Source: Mactromeris polynyma (lineage: Eukaryota > Mollusca > Bivalvia > Venerida > Mactridae). Taken from it: a DNA stretch of 64,000 bases. Both the position numbers and the translations under genes were made by a program. Positions 36,808 through 49,450 of the stretch are shown here, piece by piece; positions within the stretch are counted from its first letter, which is position 1; every line of letters begins with the position of its first letter. The stretch lies in assembly GCA_032209605.1 (NCBI GenBank), contig JASFXZ010000003.1, positions 37,412,762-37,476,761 of the forward strand, in the 5' to 3' direction. Under the pieces are notes generated by a model. It saw only the letters and a list, made by a program, of their open reading frames with translations. It was not told the origin of the DNA and did no database searches.

Positions 36808-36905
36808 ATTCATGGAGACAAGATCTTTAGTTTTGTTTTATCTCAGATAGAAGTATAAACAATTCTGCTTGGAATTGATTCATAAAGCACATCTGTATAA
36901 TTGTA
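36808..36905 (+). repeat. Duplication Y, block 1, first copy
   Basis: TTCATGGAGACAAGATC through CTTGGAATTGATTCATAAAG matches 43648-43742 (TCATGGAGACAACATC, CTTGGAATTTATTCATGTAA) in direct orientation. Two further blocks, at 41.4-42.0 and 42.84-43.14 kb, repeat in the same order at 44.3-44.8 and 45.09-45.42 kb. Confidence 0.6.
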
Positions 36906-36917
36906 TCAGACATTAGT

Positions 36918-37205
36918 TTAAAACAAGAACTATCTTGAAAAAAGACGGTCGGCGCAATTTGAAGGTTAAGATTTGTTGTTCAACATAAATAAATGCCGAG
37001 ATATTACGATTGCTGGTCACTCCAGAAATGGATTTCGGTAAATTCACCGAAATTCAGTGGATTTCGGTAAGGTAACGTACCCTTTATCGAAAGGTCAACC
37101 AATCCGCGTCAATGTTACAAACGTTGTTCGGTTGAGGAGAAATTGCCTTGGTGGTTAACGTAAAATTTGATTGGTTTACACAACACTGTATGTATATTTC
37201 AATTT
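36918..37205 (+). repeat. Family P repeat, truncated copy P1
   Basis: It begins TTAAAACAAGAACTATCTTG, then GACGGTCGGCGCAATTTGAA, then GATTTCGGTAAGGTAACGTA and TCGAAAGGTCAACCAATCCG. The same ordered blocks occur near 46.2-46.5, 48.4-49.45, 52.2, 55.9-56.5 and 60.0-61.0 kb. P1 has only one outer end; the opposing end is missing. Confidence 0.7.
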
Positions 37206-38376
37206 CAAAATGAGTCTACCACTGACATTGACTTGATCTTTATAGACTTATCTCCAAGCATTTAATTAAAAAGACACAATCACATTCGGCCTAACACGTG
37301 TCAAATCACATTTATTTGCTCATGTTACATTTATCAGGTTTTCGTTGTTCAAATGTAATATAAAAATAATTCAGGAGGTCAATCTCTTAATATAGATTTT
37401 AGTAATAATATATGTTAAGTAGCGAACTGTAGTGTATCATATAATTTCATTCCTGTTTCATTTCATATAGCATCGGCGATAGAGCTTGTAAATGCGACCA
37501 GGCCTGTCTCATATGATATTTTGATAGCAACATTGCTTTATTGCACCCCTGGAATTGTTTTTTTGGCTTCAACATGAAGTTACTGTATTGGATAAAGAAT
37601 TAGTGTCATGTTTTGCTCTGTATCATGAACATGAATGTTTCAGAGATCAATTAACTATGATGTAATAAAACTGCACTTCATAAATCGACTTTGTGTAATT
37701 AGCATGCATTAACTTAACTTAAGTTAACTTGTTGTTTTCTTTAGTATCATGGTATTAGCTTAGCGATGCCTATGGTGCGATAATTAACATACTAGGCTTG
37801 TTCTGAAATTATTGAGACTACGTAAACTAAAAGGGCAATGCAAGTGATGCGTATTTCTTATTACAACACGAAACATCGATGTGTTGACACGGTCGTCAGG
37901 GTGTGTCGGAATTAAGTCAGTCCGCTAGATCAGGAGCACGCCAACGCCTAGATCGCGACGTCATGCGAATGTCAATGAACATTAGACGTATTTATCCATG
38001 CATTCACTCATGAAACCCAACAGCATCACAATCTTCACTATTGTTTTGTCCTTTTGAGTAACGAGATGTTTTTGCATGCTTGTTACAAAGTTGAACGAAA
38101 GCCGTTGCGAAATTGTGAAAAAGTGATAGCGTCTCAATAATTTCCAAACACGCCTCGTACGTTGTATTCGTACTGTTTATTTTCTTAATACAATAAGCAG
38201 ATACTCTGTATTTCCGATATTTTTCCGTTGGCTTAGGACCTGTTAAACGTTTAATAAATTCAATAAAAATGAACTCGAATGTAAGATTATATTTATGTCG
38301 TTACAGAAACAGCTGATTTTCTTCAGAACATTAACTTGACCTCCTGTATAGCGTATGTAATTAGGTATTTCCCAGT
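37206..38376. other. AT-rich DNA, no gene seen
   Basis: No exon, RNA gene or strong repeat recognised. Confidence 0.45.
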
Positions 38377-38379
38377 ATG

Positions 38380-38768
38380 TTTACTGACAGTTCCAATGCT
38401 GTAATTATTATTTCTGTCGGTGGTTTTGAATGTATTTTATATTTCCCTTTCCCCTGGGCAATTCTGTCACTTTATTTAGTGTTCAGATTATTTCGTGCCC
38501 AGTTTCGGCCTATTGCTGCCAGCTGTCTTGACTTGTCCTGTGAACTTTTCCATCCATCAATCCCCCCTCATTCACTGTCTTCTGCGATTATCCTAGCTAT
38601 TCTTTATGGTCTGTCAGGCCATTCCTTGTGCCTCAGTTCCTTAACGTGTGTACCCTTTAACCTCCTAAAGTGCCTTATTTTTTATTGTTGTTTTCCCGGA
38701 GGTCTGCGTGGGGAGTCTTATGTATGTGGCGTTCCCTGTAGCTACTTATTCTCTCTCTTTTGGTAAGC
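38380..38768 (+). repeat. Family W dispersed repeat, copy W1
   Basis: Starts ACTGACAGTTCCAATGCTGTA, contains CCCAGTTTCGGCCTATTG and TTTTCCCGGAGGTCTGCGTG, and ends near TTATTCTCTCTCTTTTGG. Related copies are at 54341 (+), 50348 (-), 56706 (-), 63076 (+), with a fragment at 43783 (-). A 129-codon frame covers W1. Parts of its translation (CLDLS, LLKCL) also appear in the minus-strand copy at 50.4 kb, but the other copies are broken by stops or shifts. I treat it as a transposon-like repeat of unknown class, possibly an LTR or a decayed exon. Confidence 0.75.
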
Positions 38769-40480
38769 AACACTAAGTAGTACCGACAATTTCTTTTTTT
38801 ATTTTAAACCGCAAGATACGCATTTAAATGATTATATCACAGATCATATTCAAATTTACAAGACAATGTATTGCAATGAAATAAAATATGACACTTGGTA
38901 TAAATAAGTATTTAACAATGCCAACATCAATTGAGCGCATCTACGTCATGCTTGTCAAGTTGTTTTGTTTTCACGTCTCACGCGTGAGTTGTTATTTCAC
39001 ATGTGAATTATCGAGAATTATACGTGGGTGTTATTACCACTCTATACCGTTGGTTATGTTATAAACTGTTTTATTTATCCCACCCCACGGGAATGTTTGG
39101 GTGACATGTTATACTCATATGTTGTTTTTGGCTTTAAAACTTGAATGTTCAGTACATTGATACATTATGTCTGACATACAATAGGTAATTTCGTATATAT
39201 TACTGCTTTTTCTGAATGCAGGTGTAGTTTTACTTAGAATACCTCACTTATAGTAGCACAAACATCAAATTAAGTGTTTCCTAAACCTGTCCACGTGTTC
39301 TTTCTCAAATGTTGCTCCGGAGGATCTTCAGCATATCACCTCTAGTTACATGCCAATGGTTGTCTGGTGCTTATAGAAGATTTGGGTTTGATAACATATC
39401 AGCACTGATTAGGTCAACGACCGAAAACTCTAACTTATAAGGCAATTTAGTTAAACATTGAAGTCTTCACAATAGATAAAAATAATGAGTTGTGTTTTTG
39501 AAACATTTTACTGTTGACTGGGGACGGATTTCCAAATCATGATTATAATTCCATCACATATTTAGTTTTTATGTCACTGGCGGATTCACGTTTCCAATTT
39601 ATGTCATTTAAACGGGAGCAGATTATCAAATCACGATTGTAATTTCCTATACCGCATTTAGTTTTTATGTCAATGGCGGATTCACGTTTCCAATAGTATT
39701 CAAAAGTTCTGTCTTTTAAGTGAGAAAAGACAATGGCAAGGTATACAAAATGACAATAACGCAGCACTGACACGCCATAATCAGCGTAAACATCTCTATC
39801 TATATGCACTAAATACTGTCTAAGACTAAGAATAAAATAAATATAACGAGAGATTGACACCCAATTCATTCGACATACTTACAGAAGATGTTGTAAATCC
39901 CATAGCAGCGCTCAAATACACATTTTCAAGGGTAGTACTGTACGTCAGCAAAAGCGCGCGCGACGCTTCCCGGAGTGGTTTTTAATTCATTCGATAAGTA
40001 TTTGTGCGTCAATGTAGAAAATATATATGGTTCACTGTACCCGCATGTATCACTAGTTTGCAATATTTCAAAGCAGCCTAATTTAAAAGAGCACCGCGGT
40101 CAATCCACTTCGTGGATACGCACCCCAATACGTTCACCAATATGATTTCATCACAAAAAGTGTTTTACTCCATTTTTGACGAACTGAAAAGTTAAATAAA
40201 AAAACTTCATGTGGAAATAAAAATACCAGATCTGTCATATCTAGTAGATTGAATGGGGCTTTAGGGATGTACACTATAATTCGAAAAGAGCATTCAGAAA
40301 TATCCTATAGGTCAGACGTCTTGCACACTAGTTAAAACATTATGTTACATTCAGTTTACAAACCTTACTCCAAAGGATTCTTTATCAGACCAAGTCAATT
40401 TGGTATACGTAAGTAAAGAAATCCTAATTTATCCTGTCACTTGCTGTAATTTCGACCCGATAGCAGGGTGCCTGAAATTT
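38769..40480. other. AT-rich DNA with a local 60-bp duplication
   Basis: The segment around 39546-39595 (TTTAGTTTTTATGTCACTGG then CGGATTCACGTTTCCAAT) recurs at 39657-39695. The neighbouring motif TTGTAATTTCCTATACCGCAT resembles sequence at 20.05 and 31.72 kb (TTGTAATTTCCGATACC). The 108-codon minus-strand frame here exists because of this duplication. No gene recognised. Confidence 0.5.
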
Positions 40481-40500
40481 TTGCTTTATCAGGTCACTCG

Positions 40501-40539
40501 GTCACATGACTTTTCTCTCACGTCACATGACCACGTGAC
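40501..40539. promoter_or_regulatory. Cluster of E-box-like palindromes (tentative)
   Basis: GTCACATGAC occurs at 40501-40510 and again at 40522-40531, directly joined to CCACGTGAC (40531-40539). CACGTG and CACATG cores with TCAC/GTGA flanks are typical binding sites of bHLH-zip factors. No transcription unit is visible nearby, so regulatory use is speculative and the cluster could be chance or part of a repeat. Confidence 0.25.
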
Positions 40540-40855
40540 TAGCCGAACTATTTTTAGTTAAGTATCGCAATGTTATCATTTTTCCGGACTTACTAAAACA
40601 ATGGATTTTTCAATGGAATACTATCACACTTTTCATATTTTTTTATAATGCATACAATCAATAAAATGTTAATTTCCCACATATTGTTCAATTTCATTCA
40701 AGCGGTGCTTAATCTTATCCGTTATTAGACAAACCCGGTCTGCATTTTGACCCGAATGTAAGTGCTTACTGGAACACGTAGTTAACAACGTAGTCAAACA
40801 AATTGTCCCCTGTTTACACCATTGGAACAACATCATGTCGGAAAATTGTTGTCAT

Positions 40856-41212
40856 GGAGCAAATTGAGCTAGTAAATAGAGAATGTTGAAATAGTGAATG
40901 GAGCAAATTGAACTAGTAAATGGAGAATGTTGAAAGAGTGAATGGTGCAAATTAAACTAGTAAATGGAGAATGTTGAAAAAGTGAATGGTGCAGATTGAA
41001 ACAAGTAAATGGCGAATGTTGAAAGAGTGAATGGTGCAAATTGAACTAGTACATGGCAGTATGTTGAATGAGTGAATGGTGCAAATTGAACTAGTACGTG
41101 GCGAATGTTAAATGAGTGAATGCTGTTAATTGGAACACATAAATTTTGAATGATGAATAAGTGAATAGTGCGAATTAAATTAGTAAATGGCGTATGTTGA
41201 GTCAGTAAGTAG
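40856..41212. repeat. 44-bp tandem repeat, about 8 copies
   Basis: The unit is close to GGAGCAAATTGAACTAGTAA then ATGGAGAATGTTGAAAGAGTGAAT. The first copies are nearly identical; divergence rises to the right, where units read AATTGGAACACATAAA and AATTAAATTAGTAAATGG. The array is unrelated in sequence to the minisatellite at 2.3-4.9 kb. It has no coding meaning. Confidence 0.9.
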
Positions 41213-41404
41213 CTTTACAAACATGTGTGGGCATGTCCTGTATTGTTGATATTGCCTTAACCGTGCAACTGTTTCTCTCAATTTCATTATTGCGACTGCT
41301 TTATATTTTCAGTATAATGACCATAGAGATTTGCAATGTAATTGTATTACAATATTTGTATCAAATACACAAGAATAGTATTGGGATATCGTTTCACAGC
41401 AGTA

Positions 41405-43140
41405 TTGTATTGTTTTACTATAACATCACATGCTACCGCTCGTCAATCGAGGACTTGATTACACTGTAAAGGTTTAAAAAAATATATATAATTGGACAAC
41501 ATTAAACTGACACGCATTTATCTTCGCCACTATTTTCGTGCGCAATCATCGTTCTCATAGAGCGAACATCGTCGACGATAATTAAAGTGTTTGTTCGAAT
41601 ATTCACGAGTGTCAGTTAAATATTCTAAATTCATTATCCTATAGTGTATTTACATAAATATGTTTTTGTATTCTGCTAAAATTTCGTGCGTCACTTATGA
41701 CTCTGGTGTTTTAGAATTGTACTAGAACATTATGCCAGAGAGTAAAGTATACATCATTTACTCATTTAATGATTGTTGGACGCTACAATTGAAAGCGATG
41801 AAGTTTCTGTTAATGCTAATTTTTGATTTGTTCAGAAAAGACGAATCTATATGTATCATGTGTTGTTCATATTTCCTTGCAGCTTTGTCAATCGTTACTT
41901 GTCGTGTTAATATCCTTTTAAATATTGCATGCAATTCAGAGTCTGCAAAACAAACCTTATCTTGTATTGATCAACAACTTGCACGTCATTTTAACAAGAA
42001 TTACACTTTATCCATTTAGGAAATATACTTCTTATCACTACCAATTATAACTGTCGCGCTAGGTTGTTCAATTATGATGTGGTTAAGTTTCCGCATTTGT
42101 CGATGCAATATTTTCACGTACACTTAATAGTCCACCATATTCTCCACATGATAGTAAATACAATATAATTACAAATAAGTTAGACTTAAGATTAAGCGCA
42201 ATCTTATGACAAATCTTGTTATAAACCAGTTTCAGGCGACGATACAAAATGATGATTTGGCACTGTTGGAACTTACGCTTTTACTAGTATTTAGTTACAC
42301 ACTGCATATACTCAGGATTATTATTATTTGAATTGCGAAATTGCAATTTCAATAAGCGATGTATTTTACCAATGCATATTATTTGCACTATTTATCATTG
42401 GTTTCCATAAATAACTTTGTTGATGTGTACAACTGGATTGTATTACTTTGTTCCAGCTTAATATAATAGGAACAATCTGCTATGCATACTGCCACACCGG
42501 TACTAAAGTATCCACATGAGTTAGTGTTGACTAAAAAAACTTCCGTTTTGATATCAAGCAAATTATTGTTCATGCATACAATTGAATCAATTACATTATA
42601 ACTCATAAATTGACATTAGCTTATTGATAGTGTTTGCTCATATTTGCATTGTTCTTATTTCAAATATATTACTCATTAATAAGCAATATATTTATCCAAC
42701 GATGATCACAGTAACATTATACTCATCAAACTTGTCGAGAATTCACATTAGAGGCGATGAATCGTTTCACATCCGTTGTCAGGTTAATGGCGTCTGTTAG
42801 GTCGACACTTGTTATCGCTAGTCAGTAACCGTTACATTGTTAATCATGAAGTGACATTAGCTTATGTCAGAATGTCCATGTTCATTTCCATCCAATTCAA
42901 TTAAATTTGTCAAATACTGGTTATTCTTATTGATGGCATTGTCATCACTTTAACATTTCAGATATTGGATCGTGCGATAATGAAACCCACATACATTTAT
43001 TTGGCATTACATTTGTTACTGCCAGGTTATAATCGAGGGGACGTATGTAATTCAGAGGCGACAAAGAAAACGGCACATGGGAAGTTTGTCTTTTACGCAG
43101 CAGTCAGCGTGATTGTGAATTTCCTTGAAGGGCAATGATG
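41405..43140 (+). repeat. Duplication Y, blocks 2 and 3, first copy
   Basis: Block 2 (41405-42020) includes TTTAGAATTGTACTAGAACA and GTTCAGAAAAGACGAATCTA and matches 44270-44830. Block 3 (42838-43140) includes TTAATCATGAAGTGACATTA and CATCCAATTCAATTAAA and matches 45088-45415. The order is kept. Block 2 contains a 95-codon frame (41732-42019) that is interrupted in the other copy, so I do not call a gene. Confidence 0.75.
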
Positions 43141-43782
43141 AGACAGCGATATCTGGTATCTATTTATCTAGGTTTACCGATAGAACACTATAACTTCTTT
43201 AGGCAACTCTGATACATAATCGGTGGTCACTCGAGAATTCTGTTTTATTTCAAATATCCAATATTTGAACAATAATGTAAATTCATAATTTGATTAGTGA
43301 AAACAATCAATGTCATAAGTGATTTAATGGTTCAGATATGAAACTATCACTTAATTACTTCTGATATTCAGCTACAGCTTTTCTGCATCGTTACTAAAAC
43401 GTAATGGTGGCCATACAAAATATATGACATCAACGAAAACAATTGGAGTTAATTATGTACTCTGTACTTATGTTAATTCTGTAAGTCGGCTGTGGTCAAT
43501 AAATACGCTTTTGTTTACTGTAATTTAACATTGACCATATACACGTCACAGGTTCAACCAGTGTGAAGTACTTATCTTGGCTCAGGGTATGACTGTACTG
43601 ATCATACCAACGAAACAATCTTTTACTCACATCCGTTGCGACTGACTCATGGAGACAACATCATTTGTCTTTTCTTGTCGTAGATAAAAGGATTCACAGT
43701 TCAACTTGGAATTTATTCATGTAACACCAATCTGGCATAGAAACGCTAGTCAATTAGATTTCGTATAAAATAGAATTAATGG

Positions 43783-43840
43783 ATGGAAAAGATCACAGGA
43801 CAAGTCAAGACAGCTGGCAACAATAGGCCGAAACTGGTAA
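43783..43840 (-). repeat. Family W fragment, copy W5
   Basis: ATGGATGGAAAAGATCACAG followed by GACAAGTCAAGACAGCTGGC and AACAATAGGCCGAAACTGG is the reverse complement of the middle of W1. Only about 60 bases remain. Confidence 0.7.
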
Positions 43841-44921
43841 GTTTACATCGGCAGAAGAAAAAGACATGTATTAATAGTTGACATTATTGTGTTAAAACAA
43901 CAATAAACACTCATTGTTTGTGTCGCACCCTCAACGTTGCTTCAAAATCAATAGAATCGACCATGACATTTATGTGTCCAATATTGATTTGTCTCCAAGC
44001 ATAATGAAAAATTCCAATTTAAAATAAGAATGCAGCATGTTCGTTTTATGAAGGCAATATAAAATTAGTTTGATCAAAGTCGTATTCTTCCATTGTTTAC
44101 CATGCACTCTTTAGCAATCACGTGATCTAATGTATCGTTATTTTGTAAATCAAAGAGTTTACTATATTGGTTCACGAGTACCACGTGCTGTTTAGCATCA
44201 CTCCTTCAGCATTTTAGCAGCATGTAAATGAACTATCAATTTATATCATCTCATAATTGATATATACAGTTTTACTATAACAGCACGTGTTATCGCTCGA
44301 GGACTTCAACGCAGTGTTTATTTCTGTAAATAATAAGTATTATTGGACAGGTGTTAAACTGGCACTCATGTATATTTCACGAATATCGTAAGACGACAAT
44401 TAACGCAGTGCCTGTTAAATAATTATTCTCCGACTATATCGTCATCATATGGTTGTTGACATAATCATGTTTACATTCTGAAAGGTTAACATATCAGCAT
44501 TAATGACTCAGTGTTTTAGAATTGTAATTAAAACATTAGGCTTGTAAATCAATTACACATTAATTACAAATTTGATGCTTGTTGGAAGCTAGAATTGACA
44601 GCGATGCAATTTTCTGCTAATGTTAGTTTAACGATTTGTTCAGAAAAGACGAATCAATAGTTGTAGTGTGCTGTTTATACGTCTATGCAGATTGAAGTTT
44701 TGTAAACGTTTTCTGTTACATCTTATCCAGGGTTAGCAAAACAAACACTATCTTGTGTTGATCAACAATGTGTACATCATTTTATCAAAAATGACCTATT
44801 ACCCATTTATAATTGCAAATCATTATTGTCTGCCTTACGCATGTATGAACTACAAACGTTGCACACGGTACTTGTATATAGGCGATAACATATCGCCAGT
44901 CTGATAATTTTGTAACCATAA

Positions 44922-45083
44922 CAGTCAAGTCTCGTTACGCGGACATTCGGAATTACCAAATGTTCTAGTAACGACACAAATCCGATTGGAACAAATTTTA
45001 ACATTGCTTAACAAATCAAATTCAGTATAACGACATGTGCAATACAACGACATACGTCCAGTCGTTATATTAAGACTAGACTG
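44922..45083. mobile_element. CAGT-ended MITE, third type, 162 bp
   Basis: The left end is CAGTCAAGTCTCGTTACG; the reverse complement of the right end is CAGTCTAGTCTTAATATAAC. GTCGTTATA/ATAACGAC-like motifs recur inside. TA follows the right end; on the left the flank is TAA rather than TA, one base off. It sits between two blocks of duplication Y that are closer in the other copy, consistent with insertion after duplication. Confidence 0.7.
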
Positions 45084-45860
45084 TATATCGTTAATCATGA
45101 AGTGACCTTAGCTTATGTCAAAAGTTCCTTTTTCATTTCTATCCAATTCAATTCAAAATTGAACTTGTCAATTCAAAATTGAACTTGTCAATTATTTTAT
45201 ATTTCATTTATGTCGGGTGTATTTCATCTTTTGTGCAAATATAAAATGCACTTTTTTGACATTATATTGGATAGTGTAGTTAAATTGTCCGTCTGCTTTT
45301 GATTGAGGGAACGTACGACATAGCAAACGCCAGAAAAAACTCCTTATATTTGGTTACAAGGGAGGTATGTGTTTTTCACAACAGTCACGTTGACAGTGGA
45401 TTTCCTTCAATGTATATGTATTTGTAAGACAGTTTAATCTGTTTTGACTGGTTAGGTCGGAAATATTCACAAAGTCTTATTATGGATCTTTTGCAGATAA
45501 TGCATATCATATTTCTTACTTAATCAGGCTATTTGTTCATCATTGTGTTTTTGTAATTAGTCAGTCATTAATGGGAAGCGCATAAATGTGTTAATTAAAC
45601 AATGACGTAGTTGTCACCATTACATTGGACATAATAACCGATTAGATAAATGGTATAGCGTTCGTAAGACATAGATAAATGGATCATCTGCCATAAAAAA
45701 TGTCTTCGAAATAACGTCATGAACTGAACATTAACTTCATTTCCGAAAGTTGGCTTCAGAATATATATTGCACCAGTTGACTGGTCACTGCACTGATTAT
45801 AATTAAAATAAGGTTGAAAATATATTAAATCCGGAATTTGCCAAAAATGGGCTTTTACCA

Positions 45861-46003
45861 GCCCTGTGGTCAGTTAAGGCTAGTTGTCGCGAAAGTTTGG
45901 TATTGTGTTCCTTGCCTACCGTATCACATTGACTGCACAAGGGAAACCAAACCGCAAACTGTTACGAAATGTGAGCCGCAAATACCTTTACTGAACGCAG
46001 GGC
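45861..46003 (-). mobile_element. 143-bp MITE, copy 2
   Basis: Read on the minus strand it begins GCCCTGCGTTCAGTAAAGGT, passes through CAGTCAATGTGATACGG and AACTTTCGCGAC, and ends at CAGGGC. It aligns from end to end with the element at 20740-20882 and is exactly as long. Its other terminus (GCCCTGTGGTCAGTTAAGG) is more mutated. A 61-codon frame covering it is incidental. Confidence 0.85.
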
Positions 46004-46133
46004 AGGAGACAAACAAAATTTAATTTTAGATCCATAGTGACTATCAGACGTTAAATCCGTTCTTTGTTTTCATTGCGATTTGACGTAATCGTCTTTATTT
46101 TTCTGAATATGCAATATTTTTCAATCTGCATGC

Positions 46134-46515
46134 AACAAATTAGCAATATATAGAACAGATGTATTATTAAAAGTGGATTTCGGTAATGAAAAATTGATTC
46201 TGATAACATACTCTTGTTCGTTTATTTTTGGTCAATGGCATGACTAATGAGACATTTATGTAAATAGTCAGTTATTAATGGGAAGCGCATTTTAATCAAT
46301 TTAATAATATAACAACAAATTAACAATATATAGAACAGATGTATTATTAAAGGTGGATTTTGGTAATGAAAAATTGATTTTGGTTACGCACCCCTTATCG
46401 AAAGGTGAACCAATCAAGGTTACAAACGTTGTTCGGTTGAAGAGAAGTTGGTTAAGTGGATAACGTAAGATTCGATTGGTGTACACAACTCTAATATGCA
46501 AATAGCAAAGCCATG
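46134..46515 (+). repeat. Family P repeat, internal copy
   Basis: AGCAATATATAGAACAGATG then GTGGATTTCGGTAATGAAAA occurs twice 179 bases apart. After the second occurrence come CCCCTTATCGAAAGGTGAAC, ACAAACGTTGTTCGGTTGAA and CAAATAGCAAAGCCATGTTA, the core of family P. The outer ends of the family are not seen here. Confidence 0.65.
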
Positions 46516-48408
46516 TTAACACGGCTGTGCCGAACAAGTTAAATATATTTTCATGTCTTAAATCAAGTTTCATTGACATAGAGTCTTTTATTCGTCCTGC
46601 TATTTTATACAAATGAGAAATAATCTTCACGAAAACCAAGCATTGGAGTTCGATATACTTTATATGATATTATCGCTGATTTATCAGTTAGATTTAAAAG
46701 TGCTCGGCTGCACAGATCAGCTGGACTGTGACATCTAACACGCATTTCAGATATTCCTTCTATAGTAATTGATTCCTTTTACAAATATTCGTCACTTTAA
46801 TATTTAAATACGAAGTTTTGCAGACAACTCAATTATTTGCATCAAGACGTACTACATGATGAAAGCTCAGAGTAACATAATACGATACATGATAATAGTG
46901 TTACTATTAATTTATGACTCACATTCATATCCAACCCATGTATCACGAGTCCATTCTCTCGGCAAAATTGTGGTTTACAATTAAGAAATATTCGGATTGT
47001 TAAATTTTGTTTTATTTTATACTCCTTCCTCATTTAGTACCTTACGGATCTCTGTGGTGTTGCCTGTTTCTTGAATATGACCTGTGCTGCGTTTCTTGTT
47101 CTCACTTATTATAAATAACCACACAGTGCCTAAGTGAAGTATACATGTTCAAACCTAACGACTGACATAAACAATAGTTTTGAAATCAAATTCCCTGGAT
47201 TGATTTATCTCATTTTTTAAATACATGTACGCTTACTTTGCAACATTGTTTTGAATATCATTTCGCTAAAAAATATGTCATCTAGATAAGCATTGAACGT
47301 TTCAACTTCAAAGCGTGTATGCATTTGTACAACATTATGACACTTATAATTGCAAGTGTATCATTAGGTCTCTCGGGGGATGATATCTAAGCCATAAAGC
47401 GATATATACTCTTACATACTGTGCAGCGATTTCAAAACTGTCCTTAAATAGTGAATGCATAGATCTAAACACACCAACGTAACTTTATATGGCATGACCC
47501 GGCTTTGGTTGATGTCTCGGTGTTTAATATTCGTTTGTGGTGTTGTTCGGTTTTCTCATAAAATCTATTCTGTAATATTAATGTCTGCATGTGTGTTCAA
47601 TTAAAAAGTGTAGGTCAGGATTTCCATAACATGTCCTTAGCATAATATCACAATTCCCTTTGCCATTGATGACAATTATTATTTTGTTATAAGTTAGGCA
47701 TTAAACAGGTATTTCTGTTTAAATATACGGACGTTTTTTTGACTCAAAATTTGTCAGATTAATCAAATATATCCATTTGTTTTAATCCACCGACAGAGAA
47801 AACGGATGCCAATTCGTATAATTGTTTGCAAGGAATGGCATTGTACGCGATTGTCATCGTGACAGAGAAATTGATGATGATTAGTTGTTACCGGTTGTCT
47901 CAATTTGCTGTCAAATATCCATTTAAGAATATGAATGCTTGAATATTCAAAACCCAATATATTGGTCTGTTGGTTTGAAGGATAAATAAATCTATTATTT
48001 CGACGTTCATCATTATAGGATACATACGATAAATAAATTGGAAAATAGGCAACCGACTAATGTGGAATGTCAAAACCAATTTCCTAGCATTTAACATGGA
48101 TCCCAAAAGCCAATACATTATGTGTACATGTAGCACACTACATTGTGCAGGATCGGACATAAAATCAAAAACAGATCTAGACGGAGTTCCCTAGACACAA
48201 CTACCATCAACACAATGTATTTAATACTGAAAAAAAAATATCTATACCGATCAGAGTATCTATTGGGGTTAAATACTTAAAGTATCGAACAATTGTTTAG
48301 ATTGCACTCAAGTAGTTATATAAAATAATCTCTTCACGAATAGTTACGTATTCTCTCTCTTCTGTGATTAATGATCACTGTAATGATTCAACATTTTAAC
48401 GGCACAAG

Positions 48409-49450
48409 TAAAACAAGCAAAATTTTGAAAAAAAGATGGTCGGCAAATTAGCTGATATCTGAAGGTTAAGATTTGTTGTGCAACATAAAACAATTACCAA
48501 GATGCTACGATTGCTGGTAACTCGATTATGCTACATTATAGTAACTCCGATACCTGTAAGTGGAGATAATAGGCGATTAGATAAAATATATCTCCTTGTG
48601 AGATTAGTAATAGACAATATAGTATGTTGCAATATAGGTCATTCAGTTCCTATTGTATTGTACTGTATCGATTTATTTGATTAAACAATACAAATGTTCG
48701 TGACTGGTATATCAAACCTAGAATCGTATTAAATCCAACGCGGGCAATTTCCCGAGGGGTTGACTAACAACACTACTCACAAGATAAATCTTGAAATATA
48801 CTATAAATCTACTTTTAGACGCAGTTGTTAAGGCAAACACTATTATGGTCATCTGGTTTTCATACACCATTGTCATGTGAACAATAATAAGAATGATGCC
48901 TCTTTCGTAATCAAAATGTTTTCTTTGCAAACACCATTGCAATACTAGTGTGCATTACTTTGCTTCGGAAGAAGAAAATACATCACAATAAACAAGGTAT
49001 GTTTTTAGTTTTGGTAAACAAATATACTGGCGTTTAATGAAAACGTTAACCGATCCGCATTAATACATAACAACACGAGTTAATGTTTTAGGTTTGGTAA
49101 ACACGTATTATCGAACGGTACGTTACCTTACCGAATTCCTCTAATGAAATCACTAAATCAACTTCTTTTCAACCGAACAATGGTTGTAACAATGACGCGC
49201 ACTTGTTAACCATTCCATAAGGGGTACGTTACTTTACCGAAATCCACTGGATTTCTGTGAAATTACCGAAATCCATTTTCCATTACCAAAACCCACTTCT
49301 TATACAAAATCTGCACTATATAATTTGCTAATTTCTTGTTATTAAAGTAAATATTAGATTAATTTAAATGTACTGTACATACAAAACAACTAATTTGTTT
49401 GCTTCAAATTGCGCCGACCATCTTTTTTCAAGATATTTATTGTTTTCTTA
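48409..49450 (+). repeat. Family P repeat, long copy P2 with opposed ends
   Basis: The left end TAAAACAAGCAAAATTTTGA then GATGGTCGGC faces a right end GCGCCGACCATCTTTTTTCA then AGATATTTATTGTTTTC, its reverse complement. Between them are GGTTAAGATTTGTTGTGCAA, a block at 48.72-48.81 kb (GGGCAATTTCCCGAGGGGTT) and, in reverse, the GATTTCGGTAA core near 49.1-49.29 kb. The layout is that of a fold-back element of about 1.04 kb. No coding frame supports an enzyme. Confidence 0.65.

Larger units (their letters stand above)
43648..45420 (+). repeat. Duplication Y, second copy (blocks 1-3)
   Basis: Carries the three blocks of the first copy in order: 43648-43742, 44270-44830 and 45088-45415. It is shorter because the first copy holds about 4 kb of unrelated DNA between blocks 1 and 2. 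A CAGT-ended MITE separates blocks 2 and 3 here and is absent from the first copy. At 45.14-45.19 kb AATTCAAAATTGAACTTGTC is repeated twice in tandem. Confidence 0.7.

Noticed and set aside
38377..38766. 129-codon hydrophobic frame as a membrane protein gene
   Set aside because: It coincides with dispersed repeat W1; other copies are interrupted. Reported as a repeat with a possible frame.
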